DNA of 64,000 nucleotides from WTFY01 sp965220875 (lineage in GTDB: Bacteria; Pseudomonadota; Gammaproteobacteria; UBA4575), in contig OZ244849.1 of the NCBI GenBank assembly GCA_965220875.1, forward strand, positions 124,001 to 188,000, written 5' to 3'. A program made the position numbers and the translations under genes. Numbering within the stretch: position 1 is the first letter of the stretch; each line of letters opens with the position of its first letter. The notes under the pieces are model-generated. The model was not told the DNA's origin. It searched no databases and saw only the letters and a list, made by a program, of their open reading frames with translations. Of this stretch, positions 16,586 to 24,168 are shown piece by piece.

Positions 16586-16918
16586 TTACTCAAATTTTGT
16601 ACGAACAACCGGATTGAGCCGATCCTGGTAAAACGTGACGGCCTCCGGAGTCAGCACGATATGATCACCTTCTTTCGAATACATCTTGAACCCGTTAGTA
16701 TGCTTGTAGTCCCAGTGACCCACAGGCTGATCACCTGGACCCAGCAGCACAAACTCCCTGGACTTGATCTTGTCAGCAAAGATGATGCTTGAACCCGAAT
16801 CCCGGGAAATCACATCGTAGATCAGGAATCCTACAAAGATGATAATGGCTATCCTGACCGTCCGCAGTGTACGTTCCAGCTTCTGTACACGCTCCTCAAG
16901 ACCTAGTTCTTTTTTCAT
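16586..16918 (-). CDS. Hypothetical membrane-anchored protein with coiled coil
   Basis: Protein of 110 residues with GGGAG eight bases before the ATG. Residues 1-20 form a short coiled coil (LEERVQKLERTLRTVR), residues 21-38 a transmembrane helix (IAIIIFVGFLIYDVI), and the rest a small beta-rich periplasmic domain (FVLLGPGDQPVGHWDY..., then IVLTPEAVTFYQDRL). No named family recognised. It stands alone between the zinc cluster and ispG, and its own promoter is likely. Composition is like that of the core genes, so it is probably resident rather than acquired. Confidence 0.72.
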   Translation of the reverse strand: MKKELGLEERVQKLERTLRTVRIAIIIFVGFLIYDVISRDSGSSIIFADKIKSREFVLLGPGDQPVGHWDYKHTNGFKMYSKEGDHIVLTPEAVTFYQDRLNPVVRTKFE

Positions 16919-17231
16919 CGCTTATACTCCCGTGTCATTGTCCCGGTAACCGGGTAACTGCCTGATACATTAATACTTTTCAACATCATTTAGCGTGCAT
17001 CCATGATACACCCCGTTTACTGAACCCAAAGGTACTTTGACCGGCTCGCTCAGCCAAGGCTCCTGTGTCTGATTGCATGTGCACAGATTCTAACTGAAAT
17101 CCGGGAAGGCAAGACGTTCACCGTACTGAGAACGGGGTTTGCATTCCAGATTGCAGTCAGGTCCAGTTCGGATACAATTGGACACACGCCTCACCAGGAC
17201 GCACAGTGGAAATGATACCCGGACAACAAAA
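16919..17231. other. Intergenic stretch before ispG
   Basis: No gene seen. It must hold the divergent promoters of the 110-residue membrane protein and ispG. I do not see a clear terminator or operator. Confidence 0.5.
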
Positions 17232-18470
17232 GTGATTACCCGACGCAAAAGCACAGCCGTGCAGGTGGGCGACGTCTCGGTAGGGGGCCAGTCTCCCATC
17301 GTTGTACAGTCCATGACCAATACCCACACGGCAGACATCGACAAAACGACTGAACAGGTTGCAGCCCTTGCAGAGGCCGGGTCTGAAATTGTCAGGATTA
17401 CGGTCAACGACAAGGAAGCTGCCCGGGCAGTACCGGAAATCAGGAACCGTCTCATGGCCAGAGGGATCAAGGTTCCCCTGGTAGGGGACTTCCATTTCAA
17501 CGGCAACCGCCTGCTGAAAAAATACTCCGAGTGTGCCCAGGCCCTGGACAAGTACCGTATCAATCCCGGCAATGTCGGCCGTGGCAACCTGCATGACAAA
17601 CAGTTCTGTGAAATCGTGGAAATCGCGTGCCGAAACGACAAGCCTGTACGCATAGGCGTCAACTGGGGAAGCCTGGACCAGGACCTGCTTGCGAGAAAAC
17701 TGGATGACAACTCGAAATTGCCCGAACCCAGATCTCTCCCTGAAGTCATGCATGAGGCACTTATCGCATCGGCTATGGAAAGTGCCGCACTGGCTGAACA
17801 GATCGGGCTGGCCCATGACAGGATCATCCTGTCCTGCAAGTTAAGCCAGGTCCGGGCGCTGGTCAGCGTGTACAGAGACCTTGCTGCACGCTGTGACTAT
17901 GCGCTGCACCTGGGCCTGACCGAGGCTGGTATGGGAACCAAAGGCGTGGTGGTGTCCTCCGCTGCGTTGTCTATATTGCTGCTGGAAGGAATCGGCGACA
18001 CGATCCGAATCTCATTGACACCCGAGCCAGGGGGGGACCGCACCCAGGAAGTACGCGTGGCACAACAGGTCCTGCAGTCCCTGGAACTGCGTTCATTCAC
18101 GCCAGCCGTTACAGCCTGCCCCGGATGCGGCCGTACTACCAGCGAATTCTTCCAGCACCTGGCGGCGGACATCCAGGGGTATCTGCAGATGAATATGCCC
18201 AAGTGGAAGCAGCGATACCCGGGAGTCGAAGCCATGAAGGTCGCAGTCATGGGCTGTGTGGTGAATGGCCCGGGAGAAAGCAAGCATGCGGACATTGGTA
18301 TCAGCCTGCCAGGCACCGGTGAGGCCCCCGTCGCAGTCGTGCATGTGGACGGAAGCAAGTTCACCACCCTGCGGGGAGAAAACATTGCCATGGACTTCCA
18401 GAACATCGTGGACGAATACATTCACAACCGGTACAGCCGTCCAACCCGGTCTGAAAACCGGCCGAACTGA
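17232..18470 (+). CDS. ispG: 4-hydroxy-3-methylbut-2-en-1-yl diphosphate synthase (flavodoxin)
   Basis: IspG (GcpE) converts MEcPP to HMBPP in the non-mevalonate isoprenoid pathway and uses a 4Fe-4S cluster. I chose the GTG at 17232 (412 residues, MITRRKST...), because family members start a few residues before the RRKST motif; the open frame runs further upstream. N-terminal barrel: VQSMTNTHTADID, then RINPGNVGRGN. C-terminal cluster domain: ACPGCGRTTSEF supplies two cysteines and MGCVVNGPGESKHADIGIS the third cysteine and the NGPGE motif. It ends 48 bp from the convergent fadD gene. No obvious operon partner on this strand. Confidence 0.95.
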   Translation: MITRRKSTAVQVGDVSVGGQSPIVVQSMTNTHTADIDKTTEQVAALAEAGSEIVRITVNDKEAARAVPEIRNRLMARGIKVPLVGDFHFNGNRLLKKYSECAQALDKYRINPGNVGRGNLHDKQFCEIVEIACRNDKPVRIGVNWGSLDQDLLARKLDDNSKLPEPRSLPEVMHEALIASAMESAALAEQIGLAHDRIILSCKLSQVRALVSVYRDLAARCDYALHLGLTEAGMGTKGVVVSSAALSILLLEGIGDTIRISLTPEPGGDRTQEVRVAQQVLQSLELRSFTPAVTACPGCGRTTSEFFQHLAADIQGYLQMNMPKWKQRYPGVEAMKVAVMGCVVNGPGESKHADIGISLPGTGEAPVAVVHVDGSKFTTLRGENIAMDFQNIVDEYIHNRYSRPTRSENRPN

Positions 18471-18518
18471 GCCATCACTGCAGCCGGCACAGGGCCATGG
18501 CCGGGCCAGGCGTGCAAT

Positions 18519-20210
18519 TTAATGACTGGGAGGCTGTGATGCGGGCGATGTCTCCTCGCGCAGTACCCGGTGCAGGATTTTTCCCACATTTGACTTGGGC
18601 AACTCGGAATAAAATTCAATGTGCTTGGGCCACTTGTAGCGGGTCAGGCGGTCCTTGCAGAATTCCAGTACTTCCGCTGCGGTCAACGCGGGATCTTTTT
18701 TCACGATACACAGCTTCACCACTTCCCCCGACTCTTCATCGTCGACCCCGATCGCTGCCACCTCCAGTACTCCGTCATGATCTGCCACAACATTTTCAAT
18801 CTCGTTAGGGTAGACGTTAAACCCTGAAACCAGGATCATGTCCTTTTTCCGGTCCACGATGCGCACGTAGCCCTTATCATCCACCACAGCGATATCGCCG
18901 GTATGGAACCAGCCGTCTTCGCTCAAAACCTTCCTGGTTTCAACAGGATCATTCAGGTACCCCTGCATGACCTGCGGTCCCCGCACACAAAGCTCTCCCA
19001 CTTCCCCCAATTCGAGGTGCCGGCCATCATTGTCCTGTATGGAGATTTCGGTATTTGGAATCGGCAGCCCGATGGAACCGTTGTGTTTTTCCAGGTGAAA
19101 GGGATTGATGGTAACCGCAGGTGAGGTTTCCGTAAGACCGTAGGCTTCAGTCAGCACGCACCCCGTCACCTGGCACCATTTTTCAGCCACGGATTCCTGC
19201 ACGGCCATGCCTCCCCCCAGTGAAATCTTGAGGTTTGAGAAATCCAGGGCAGCAAAGCCTTCCGCATTCAGCAACCCGTTGAACAGGGTGTTGACGCCCG
19301 TGATGACAGAGAACCTTACCCTGCGCAGTTCCTTCACAAAGCCCTTCATGTCACGGGGATTGGTAATCAGGTAATTCAGGCCTCCCAGGCACGTAAACAG
19401 GAAACAGTTCGCCATGAGAGAGAAGATATGGTAAAGCGGCAACGCCGTAATCACGGTCTCCTTTCCATCTTCCAGTACCAGCCTGAACCAGGCTTCCACC
19501 TGGGCCAGGTTAGACAGCACATTGCCATGACTCAGAACAGCCATCTTTGCCAGGCCCGTTGTACCTCCGGTAAGCTGCAGGAAGGCGGTATCTTCCCGGT
19601 TCAGTTCAGGCTTGACCAACTGCCTCTGCTGGCCCGTGGCCAGGGCCTGCCTGAACGTTACGGTTCGGTCCAGCGTGTACTCCGGGATCCTGCGGTGAAC
19701 ATGCTTCAGGACAAAATTCACAACTGCAGATTTCGGGAAATCCAGCATGTCCCCTACCCTTGCGATGATTACCTGCTCGACATGCGTGTCCATGACAACC
19801 TCGGCAAGCACGTCGGCAAAATTTTCAAGGATCACGATCACCTTGGCTGCAGAGCCATTCAGGGCTTCGCCAAGTTCTCTCGAGGTATACTGCGGATTGA
19901 TGTTGACCGCCGCCAGACCGGCCCGCAGGATGCCGTAGACCGCGATCGGGAACTGCAGGATGTTGGGCAGCATGACTGCCACGTACTCGCCTTTCCGCAG
20001 CCCCAGTTCTGCCTGCAGGTATGCAGCAAAATTGTAGCTTTCGATATTGAGCTCAGAAAAACTCAGGCTTGTGCCCATGTTCGCGAAGGCGGGCAGATGC
20101 CGGTACCGCTCGGCACAGTCATCAAACATGTGCGCCAGGGAAGCATACCTTTCCAGTTCGACGAATTCGGGAATCCCGGTCGGGTAGCTTTTCAGCCAGA
20201 CTTTCTCCAT
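18519..20210 (-). CDS. fadD: Long-chain fatty acid-CoA ligase
   Basis: Protein of 563 residues, the usual size of FadD. It adenylates a fatty acid with ATP and joins it to coenzyme A at the inner membrane. Motifs of the ANL superfamily: the P-loop-like LTGGTTGLAKMAVLSH near residue 215, YGLTETSPAVTINP near residue 365, GWFHTGDIAVVDDKGYV near 450 and RKKDMILVSGFNVYPNEIE with the hinge; the catalytic Lys is in KSNVGKILHRVLR near the end. In the first motif the usual Gly after the Lys is Met, a small departure. It is followed upstream by dnaB with a 9-bp gap, though a shared function is not expected. Confidence 0.93.
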   Translation of the reverse strand: MEKVWLKSYPTGIPEFVELERYASLAHMFDDCAERYRHLPAFANMGTSLSFSELNIESYNFAAYLQAELGLRKGEYVAVMLPNILQFPIAVYGILRAGLAAVNINPQYTSRELGEALNGSAAKVIVILENFADVLAEVVMDTHVEQVIIARVGDMLDFPKSAVVNFVLKHVHRRIPEYTLDRTVTFRQALATGQQRQLVKPELNREDTAFLQLTGGTTGLAKMAVLSHGNVLSNLAQVEAWFRLVLEDGKETVITALPLYHIFSLMANCFLFTCLGGLNYLITNPRDMKGFVKELRRVRFSVITGVNTLFNGLLNAEGFAALDFSNLKISLGGGMAVQESVAEKWCQVTGCVLTEAYGLTETSPAVTINPFHLEKHNGSIGLPIPNTEISIQDNDGRHLELGEVGELCVRGPQVMQGYLNDPVETRKVLSEDGWFHTGDIAVVDDKGYVRIVDRKKDMILVSGFNVYPNEIENVVADHDGVLEVAAIGVDDEESGEVVKLCIVKKDPALTAAEVLEFCKDRLTRYKWPKHIEFYSELPKSNVGKILHRVLREETSPASQPPSH

Positions 20211-20219
20211 GCCATCTGC

Positions 20220-21620
20220 TCAGGCGAACCGTTCCCCGTCATGGATCTCGGGAATGAAATTTTCAAACCGTGTGTACTGGCCGAGGAAAGTCAGCTTGGT
20301 CTTGAACCGGGGGCCGTTGCGCTGCTTGCCGATGATGATTTCCGCAGTACCCCGATCCTGGGAGTCTTCATCGTAGACTTCATCACGGTAAATGAAGACT
20401 ATCAGATCCGCATCCTGCTCAATGGCACCGGACTCGCGCAAATCCGACATGACGGGCCGCTTGTCCGAGCGCTGCTCCAGGCCCCGGTTGAGCTGGGAGA
20501 GCACAACAACCGGCACGTTCAGTTCCTTGGCAAGCGCTTTCAATGAGCGGCAGATCTCTGAAATTTCCGTGGCACGATTCTCGGCAGTTCCACTGATTGA
20601 CATGAGCTGCAGGTAATCCACGACGATCAAAGACAGGTCATGCTCACGCTTCAGTCGACGCGCGCGGGCACGCAACTCGGTCGGAGACAGCACCGCCGAA
20701 TCATCAATGAACAGCTTCGCCTCGGAAAGCATGGCCACAGCACTGGTGAGGCGCGGCCAGTCATCATCATTCAGCCTGCCAGTACGAACACGCTGCTGGT
20801 CAATCCTGCCCAATGAAGAAATCATGCGCATGGCCAGGGAGCGACCGGGCATTTCCATGCTGAATACGGCTACACAGGACTTCATGTGCAGGGCTGCGTT
20901 TTCGACGATGTTCATGGCGAAACTGGTCTTGCCCATCGAGGGGCGGCCGGCAATGATGATGAGTTCACCATCCTGCAGGCCAGCTGTATTCTGGTCAAAT
21001 TCTTCAAAACCGCTCGGAATTCCCGTGATGTGGTCTGCACGTTCAAACAGCTCGTCTATCTGCTCGACTGTGGTCGTCATCAACGACTTGATGTTGACAA
21101 AACCTGGGCCGGTCTGGGCGCTGCGGTCCGTGATCTGGAATATTTTCTGCTCCGCATCGTCCAGCAACTGGTGAATATTCCTTCCGTCAGGCGCATATCC
21201 GCTGGCGGATATGTCATTGCCTACCCGGATCAGTTGCCGGAACACGGATTTTTCACGCACGATGTCCGCATAGGCCTGGATATTCGAGGCGCTGGGTATT
21301 TCATGGGCCAGGGTCCCCAGGTAGGCCAGTACGTTGGTGTCCTCGATCTCGCTTTTCTCACGCAGGAAATCGGACAGGGTAAGCACGTCAAACACCTGGT
21401 GCTTGTCAACTAGCTCAAGGATCGCGCGAAAGATGAGCCTGTGATCGAATAGATGGAAATCCTCTTCGTTGATACGATCTGCAACCTGATCCCAGGTTGA
21501 GTTGTCCAGTATCAGCCCTCCCAGTACGGCCTGCTCGGCTTCCAGCGAAAAAGGAGGCGTACGCAGGCTGTCTGCCGTGGTGACGCCGTAATCGGTACCG
21601 GTTTTACCCGGTTCAGCCAC
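20220..21620 (-). CDS. dnaB: Replicative DNA helicase
   Basis: Protein of 466 residues. DnaB forms the hexamer that unwinds DNA ahead of the fork. The N-terminal domain starts PPFSLEAEQAVLGGLILD; the RecA-like domain has Walker A GRPSMGKTS near residue 225, Walker B region LIVVDYLQLM, the LSQLNRGLEQR motif, SDLRESGAIEQDADLIVFIYRDE and the arginine finger region GPRFKTKLTF. Complete and without odd features. It lies after rplI, the usual order rpsF-rpsR-(DUF2232)-rplI-dnaB in Gammaproteobacteria, with a 52-bp gap to rplI. Confidence 0.97.
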   Translation of the reverse strand: MAEPGKTGTDYGVTTADSLRTPPFSLEAEQAVLGGLILDNSTWDQVADRINEEDFHLFDHRLIFRAILELVDKHQVFDVLTLSDFLREKSEIEDTNVLAYLGTLAHEIPSASNIQAYADIVREKSVFRQLIRVGNDISASGYAPDGRNIHQLLDDAEQKIFQITDRSAQTGPGFVNIKSLMTTTVEQIDELFERADHITGIPSGFEEFDQNTAGLQDGELIIIAGRPSMGKTSFAMNIVENAALHMKSCVAVFSMEMPGRSLAMRMISSLGRIDQQRVRTGRLNDDDWPRLTSAVAMLSEAKLFIDDSAVLSPTELRARARRLKREHDLSLIVVDYLQLMSISGTAENRATEISEICRSLKALAKELNVPVVVLSQLNRGLEQRSDKRPVMSDLRESGAIEQDADLIVFIYRDEVYDEDSQDRGTAEIIIGKQRNGPRFKTKLTFLGQYTRFENFIPEIHDGERFA

Positions 21621-21672
21621 AGGACATCCCCCGCACGCTCATCTCGCAGCCTGCGCCAACGTCGTGAATCTG

Positions 21673-22125
21673 CTAATCCTCACCCGTTATCTCCAGGTTG
21701 ATTGTTACATTCACGTCAGTATGCAAATGTATATCCACTTGGTACTCGCCGGTCTGCTTGAATGCGCCCGAGGGTAAACGGATTTCCCTTTTTTCCACTG
21801 TTTTTCCCGCCTCGTTCAGCGCATGAGCGATTTCTGCAGTGCCTACCGAACCAAACAGCTTGCCATCTTCCCCGGAAGTCTTGGCAGCTACGGTGATTTT
21901 AAAACCGTCCAGTTCTTCCTTGCGCACCGCAGCACTCTTCAGCTGTTCGGCCGCCTTCTGCTCCAGTTCTGCCCGCAAGGCTTCAAACTCGGCAATATTC
22001 TCTGCCGTCGCATATTTCGCTTTTCCGCTAGGAACAAGAAAGTTGCGTGCATAGCCAGGCTTGACCCTCACCTTGTCACCCAGGTCTCCAAGGTTATCCA
22101 CCTTGGTCAACAAAATTACTTCCAT
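21673..22125 (-). CDS. rplI: 50S ribosomal protein bL9
   Basis: Protein of 150 residues from ATG 22125; the open frame extends further but MEVILLTKVDNLGDLGDKVR is the exact start of L9. Residues 1-40 include GYARNFLVPSGKA of the N-terminal rRNA-binding domain; a long connecting helix rich in Ala and Glu follows; the C-terminal domain has GKLFGSVGTAEIAHAL and ends LEITGED. L9 binds 23S rRNA domain V near the L1 stalk. Part of the S6/S18/L9 operon, 55 bp after the DUF2232 gene. Confidence 0.97.
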   Translation of the reverse strand: MEVILLTKVDNLGDLGDKVRVKPGYARNFLVPSGKAKYATAENIAEFEALRAELEQKAAEQLKSAAVRKEELDGFKITVAAKTSGEDGKLFGSVGTAEIAHALNEAGKTVEKREIRLPSGAFKQTGEYQVDIHLHTDVNVTINLEITGED

Positions 22126-22180
22126 CTCGATCTCACTTTTTGTCTGTAATGTACCATTATAAGTGTTGCTTGCATGTCTC

Positions 22181-23098
22181 TCACAACCCGGATTTCGCAA
22201 ACCGTTTGCGGAAATTTACCAGGCCGTCCAGCACGCCGGCCGATGCAAGCATCAAAACCACCTGAGGCGCTGCAAAAAACATCAGGCCGTATACCAGTAT
22301 GAACCCCATGGCCGGTCTTCGAAGTTTTCCGATCAGCGCATGCGCAAGACCAAGACCGTGCAGGAAAAACATGCTTAGACACACGACCGTCAACTGCCAC
22401 AGTAAGGGTGCCTTCATGAACCATGCCGCAACGCCAAGTGCCGCAGTGACCGCTGCCAGGACCAGGCCCAGGTCAAGGCTGGCAAACTCCTTGCGAAACG
22501 TGTTCATGTTGGCCATCAGGCCATGCCACCAGCCTCCAAGGAACAGGGTAAAGCTCACCGTCAGCAAATAAACGGCAACCACCACGCCTGTCATCACGGA
22601 TGCCACCCGGGGCAGATGCTCCTGCACCCTGTCCAGGTCTATGCCCGGGTTCGGCAGCATGAGCTGCAAAGAAGGGGTTTTCCCGACTGCTTCCAGCATG
22701 TTCCTGAGATAGCTCTGCCAGGTTAGCTGCAGGTCCGGAAACAGCAATGCTGCCAGCACGGTTACCACTACGCCAAATACTGTCAAAGCCTGCAATACAA
22801 CACTCAGTGACCGGAAATTCCTGTACAGATAGGCTGCAGCAAGCACCGACACCCAGACCACAAGTGTACCGGTAGTGATACCGCCTAACAGTAAATAAGC
22901 GATTGCTCCCACGACCAGAACGCATATGACCAACACCCTGATGGCCTCCCTGAGGCCAATTTCAAGTGCAATCAGGGCCAGTGCGCCGCCACTCAGGATG
23001 ATCAGAAAGGGAAAAAAAAACGAGAGCAAGGCAAAACCGGATACCACCGCAACCGCCTGTAATGGCCCGGTAAGGACAAATTTCCCTAGCGTGCGCAT
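22181..23098 (-). CDS. DUF2232 integral membrane protein
   Basis: Protein of 305 residues with about eight transmembrane helices (for example AVAVVSGFALLSFFFPFLIILSGG, AIRVLVICVLVVGAIAYLLLGG, LVVWVSVLAAAYLY, ALTVFGVVVTVLAALLF and LGLVLAAVTAALGVAAWFM). This is the YybS-like DUF2232 protein that commonly lies between rpsR and rplI in Gammaproteobacteria. Function is unknown; the family is thought to relate to small-molecule transport or membrane biogenesis. It starts 44 bp after rpsR and is probably in the same operon. Confidence 0.85.
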   Translation of the reverse strand: MRTLGKFVLTGPLQAVAVVSGFALLSFFFPFLIILSGGALALIALEIGLREAIRVLVICVLVVGAIAYLLLGGITTGTLVVWVSVLAAAYLYRNFRSLSVVLQALTVFGVVVTVLAALLFPDLQLTWQSYLRNMLEAVGKTPSLQLMLPNPGIDLDRVQEHLPRVASVMTGVVVAVYLLTVSFTLFLGGWWHGLMANMNTFRKEFASLDLGLVLAAVTAALGVAAWFMKAPLLWQLTVVCLSMFFLHGLGLAHALIGKLRRPAMGFILVYGLMFFAAPQVVLMLASAGVLDGLVNFRKRFAKSGL

Positions 23099-23142
23099 GA
23101 CTGGCTACCGGTCAATTACTGCGGCTGTGCCCGCACTGAAGC

Positions 23143-23367
23143 TCAATGCTGGTCGCTGTACGGCAGCAGTGCAAGATACCTGGCACGCTTGATCGCCGTC
23201 GACAACTGCCGCTGGTACCTGGCTTTCGTACCCGTGATTCTGCTTGGAACAATCTTCCCCGACTCGGTAATAAAATCCTTGAGCAACTTGACGTCCTTGT
23301 AGTCTATTTCTTCCACGCCTTCTTCGGTAAAGCGGCAATATCTTCTTTTTCTGAAATTGTGTGCCAT
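23143..23367 (-). CDS. rpsR: 30S ribosomal protein bS18
   Basis: Protein of 74 residues, the normal size. MAHNFRKRRYCRFTEEG at the N-terminus and IDYKDVKLLKDFITESGK, then PSRITGTKARYQRQLSTAIKR, are the S18 core that binds S6 and 16S rRNA in the platform. It lies 53 bp after rpsF, the conserved S6-S18 pair. Confidence 0.97.
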   Translation of the reverse strand: MAHNFRKRRYCRFTEEGVEEIDYKDVKLLKDFITESGKIVPSRITGTKARYQRQLSTAIKRARYLALLPYSDQH

Positions 23368-23420
23368 GTCAATCCCCCTTTATTCCGCAAGATGACCCCG
23401 TCACAGGTTTCCACAGGCTA

Positions 23421-23957
23421 TCATGAATCTTCATCAGTGTTCTCCTGCTCCGTTTCGGCTTTTGACTCTTGCTCCGTTTCGGCTTTTGACTCTTGCTCCG
23501 TTTCGGCTTTTGACTCTTGCTCCGCTTCGGCTTTTGACTCTTGCTCCGCTTCGTCTTTTGACTCTTGCTCCCGCTTGTCAGCACCGCCGGGCTCGTTATC
23601 GGGTTCCCGACTCCTGGTTTCAGCCTTCTCGCTTTCGATAAGTTCCATCATTGGTGAAGGTTTGGTGACGGCCCTCTTCCTGGAAATCACCATGTTGCGA
23701 ATCACGGCGTCGTTAAAGCGAAATGCATTATTCATTTCATCCAGCACATCCAGACCACATTCAATATTCATCAGCACGTAGTGGGCCTTGTGGACTTTCT
23801 GTATCGGATACGAGAGCTGCAAACGGCCCCAGTCTTCAAGCCTGTGAATCTTGCCACGCTTCTCCTTTTCGATCATCGAGCGGTAGCGCTCGATCATGGC
23901 AGGTACCTGGCCACTCTGGTCCGGGTGAACGAGGAACACAATTTCATAATGACGCAT
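23421..23957 (-). CDS. rpsF: 30S ribosomal protein bS6 with extended repeat tail
   Basis: Residues 1-100 are a standard S6: MRHYEIVFLVHPDQSGQVP, RLEDWGRLQLSYPIQKVHKA and FRFNDAVIRNMVI, the part that pairs with S18 on the 30S platform. The protein is 178 residues long, about 45 longer than usual. The extra part (about 130-178) is five tandem copies of an 8-residue unit EQESKAET with small changes, then ENTDEDS. Many S6 proteins have an acidic tail modified by RimK; here it has grown by tandem duplication of 24 bp. The gene starts the operon; rlmB, which often precedes it, is missing. Confidence 0.95.
   Translation of the reverse strand: MRHYEIVFLVHPDQSGQVPAMIERYRSMIEKEKRGKIHRLEDWGRLQLSYPIQKVHKAHYVLMNIECGLDVLDEMNNAFRFNDAVIRNMVISRKRAVTKPSPMMELIESEKAETRSREPDNEPGGADKREQESKDEAEQESKAEAEQESKAETEQESKAETEQESKAETEQENTDEDS
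23447..23566. repeat. Five tandem 24-bp repeats inside rpsF
   Basis: Five in-register copies of 24 bp, the first three identical and the last two with one or two changes. They encode EQESKAET-type units, so the frame is kept whatever the copy number. This is a candidate for length variation by slippage. Confidence 0.95.
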
Positions 23958-24168
23958 TCGGTTCTCCTTATGGATTCATGTCTCCTGGCGGTTATGGTTG
24001 ACGCTCAGTGAAACAAGGAATTAACGATGCCTTCAGGGTCGCGAAGTCTACGGGATATGTCTTCTTCGGGCAAGACCCATACCCCGATGACATGGCCGGG
24101 CATGCGCTTGCGGGGAACCGTTTGTCCGACGTGCTGGAAATGAATCCGGAATGACAATCTGCTTGCGG

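Noticed and set aside
19428..20546. A 372-codon + strand frame opposite fadD and the end of dnaB
   Set aside because: Spans the junction of two well-supported genes on the other strand and has no recognisable domains.
23447..23566. CRISPR-like array of short repeats
   Set aside because: The 24-bp units are directly adjacent, without spacers, and code in frame for the S6 tail.
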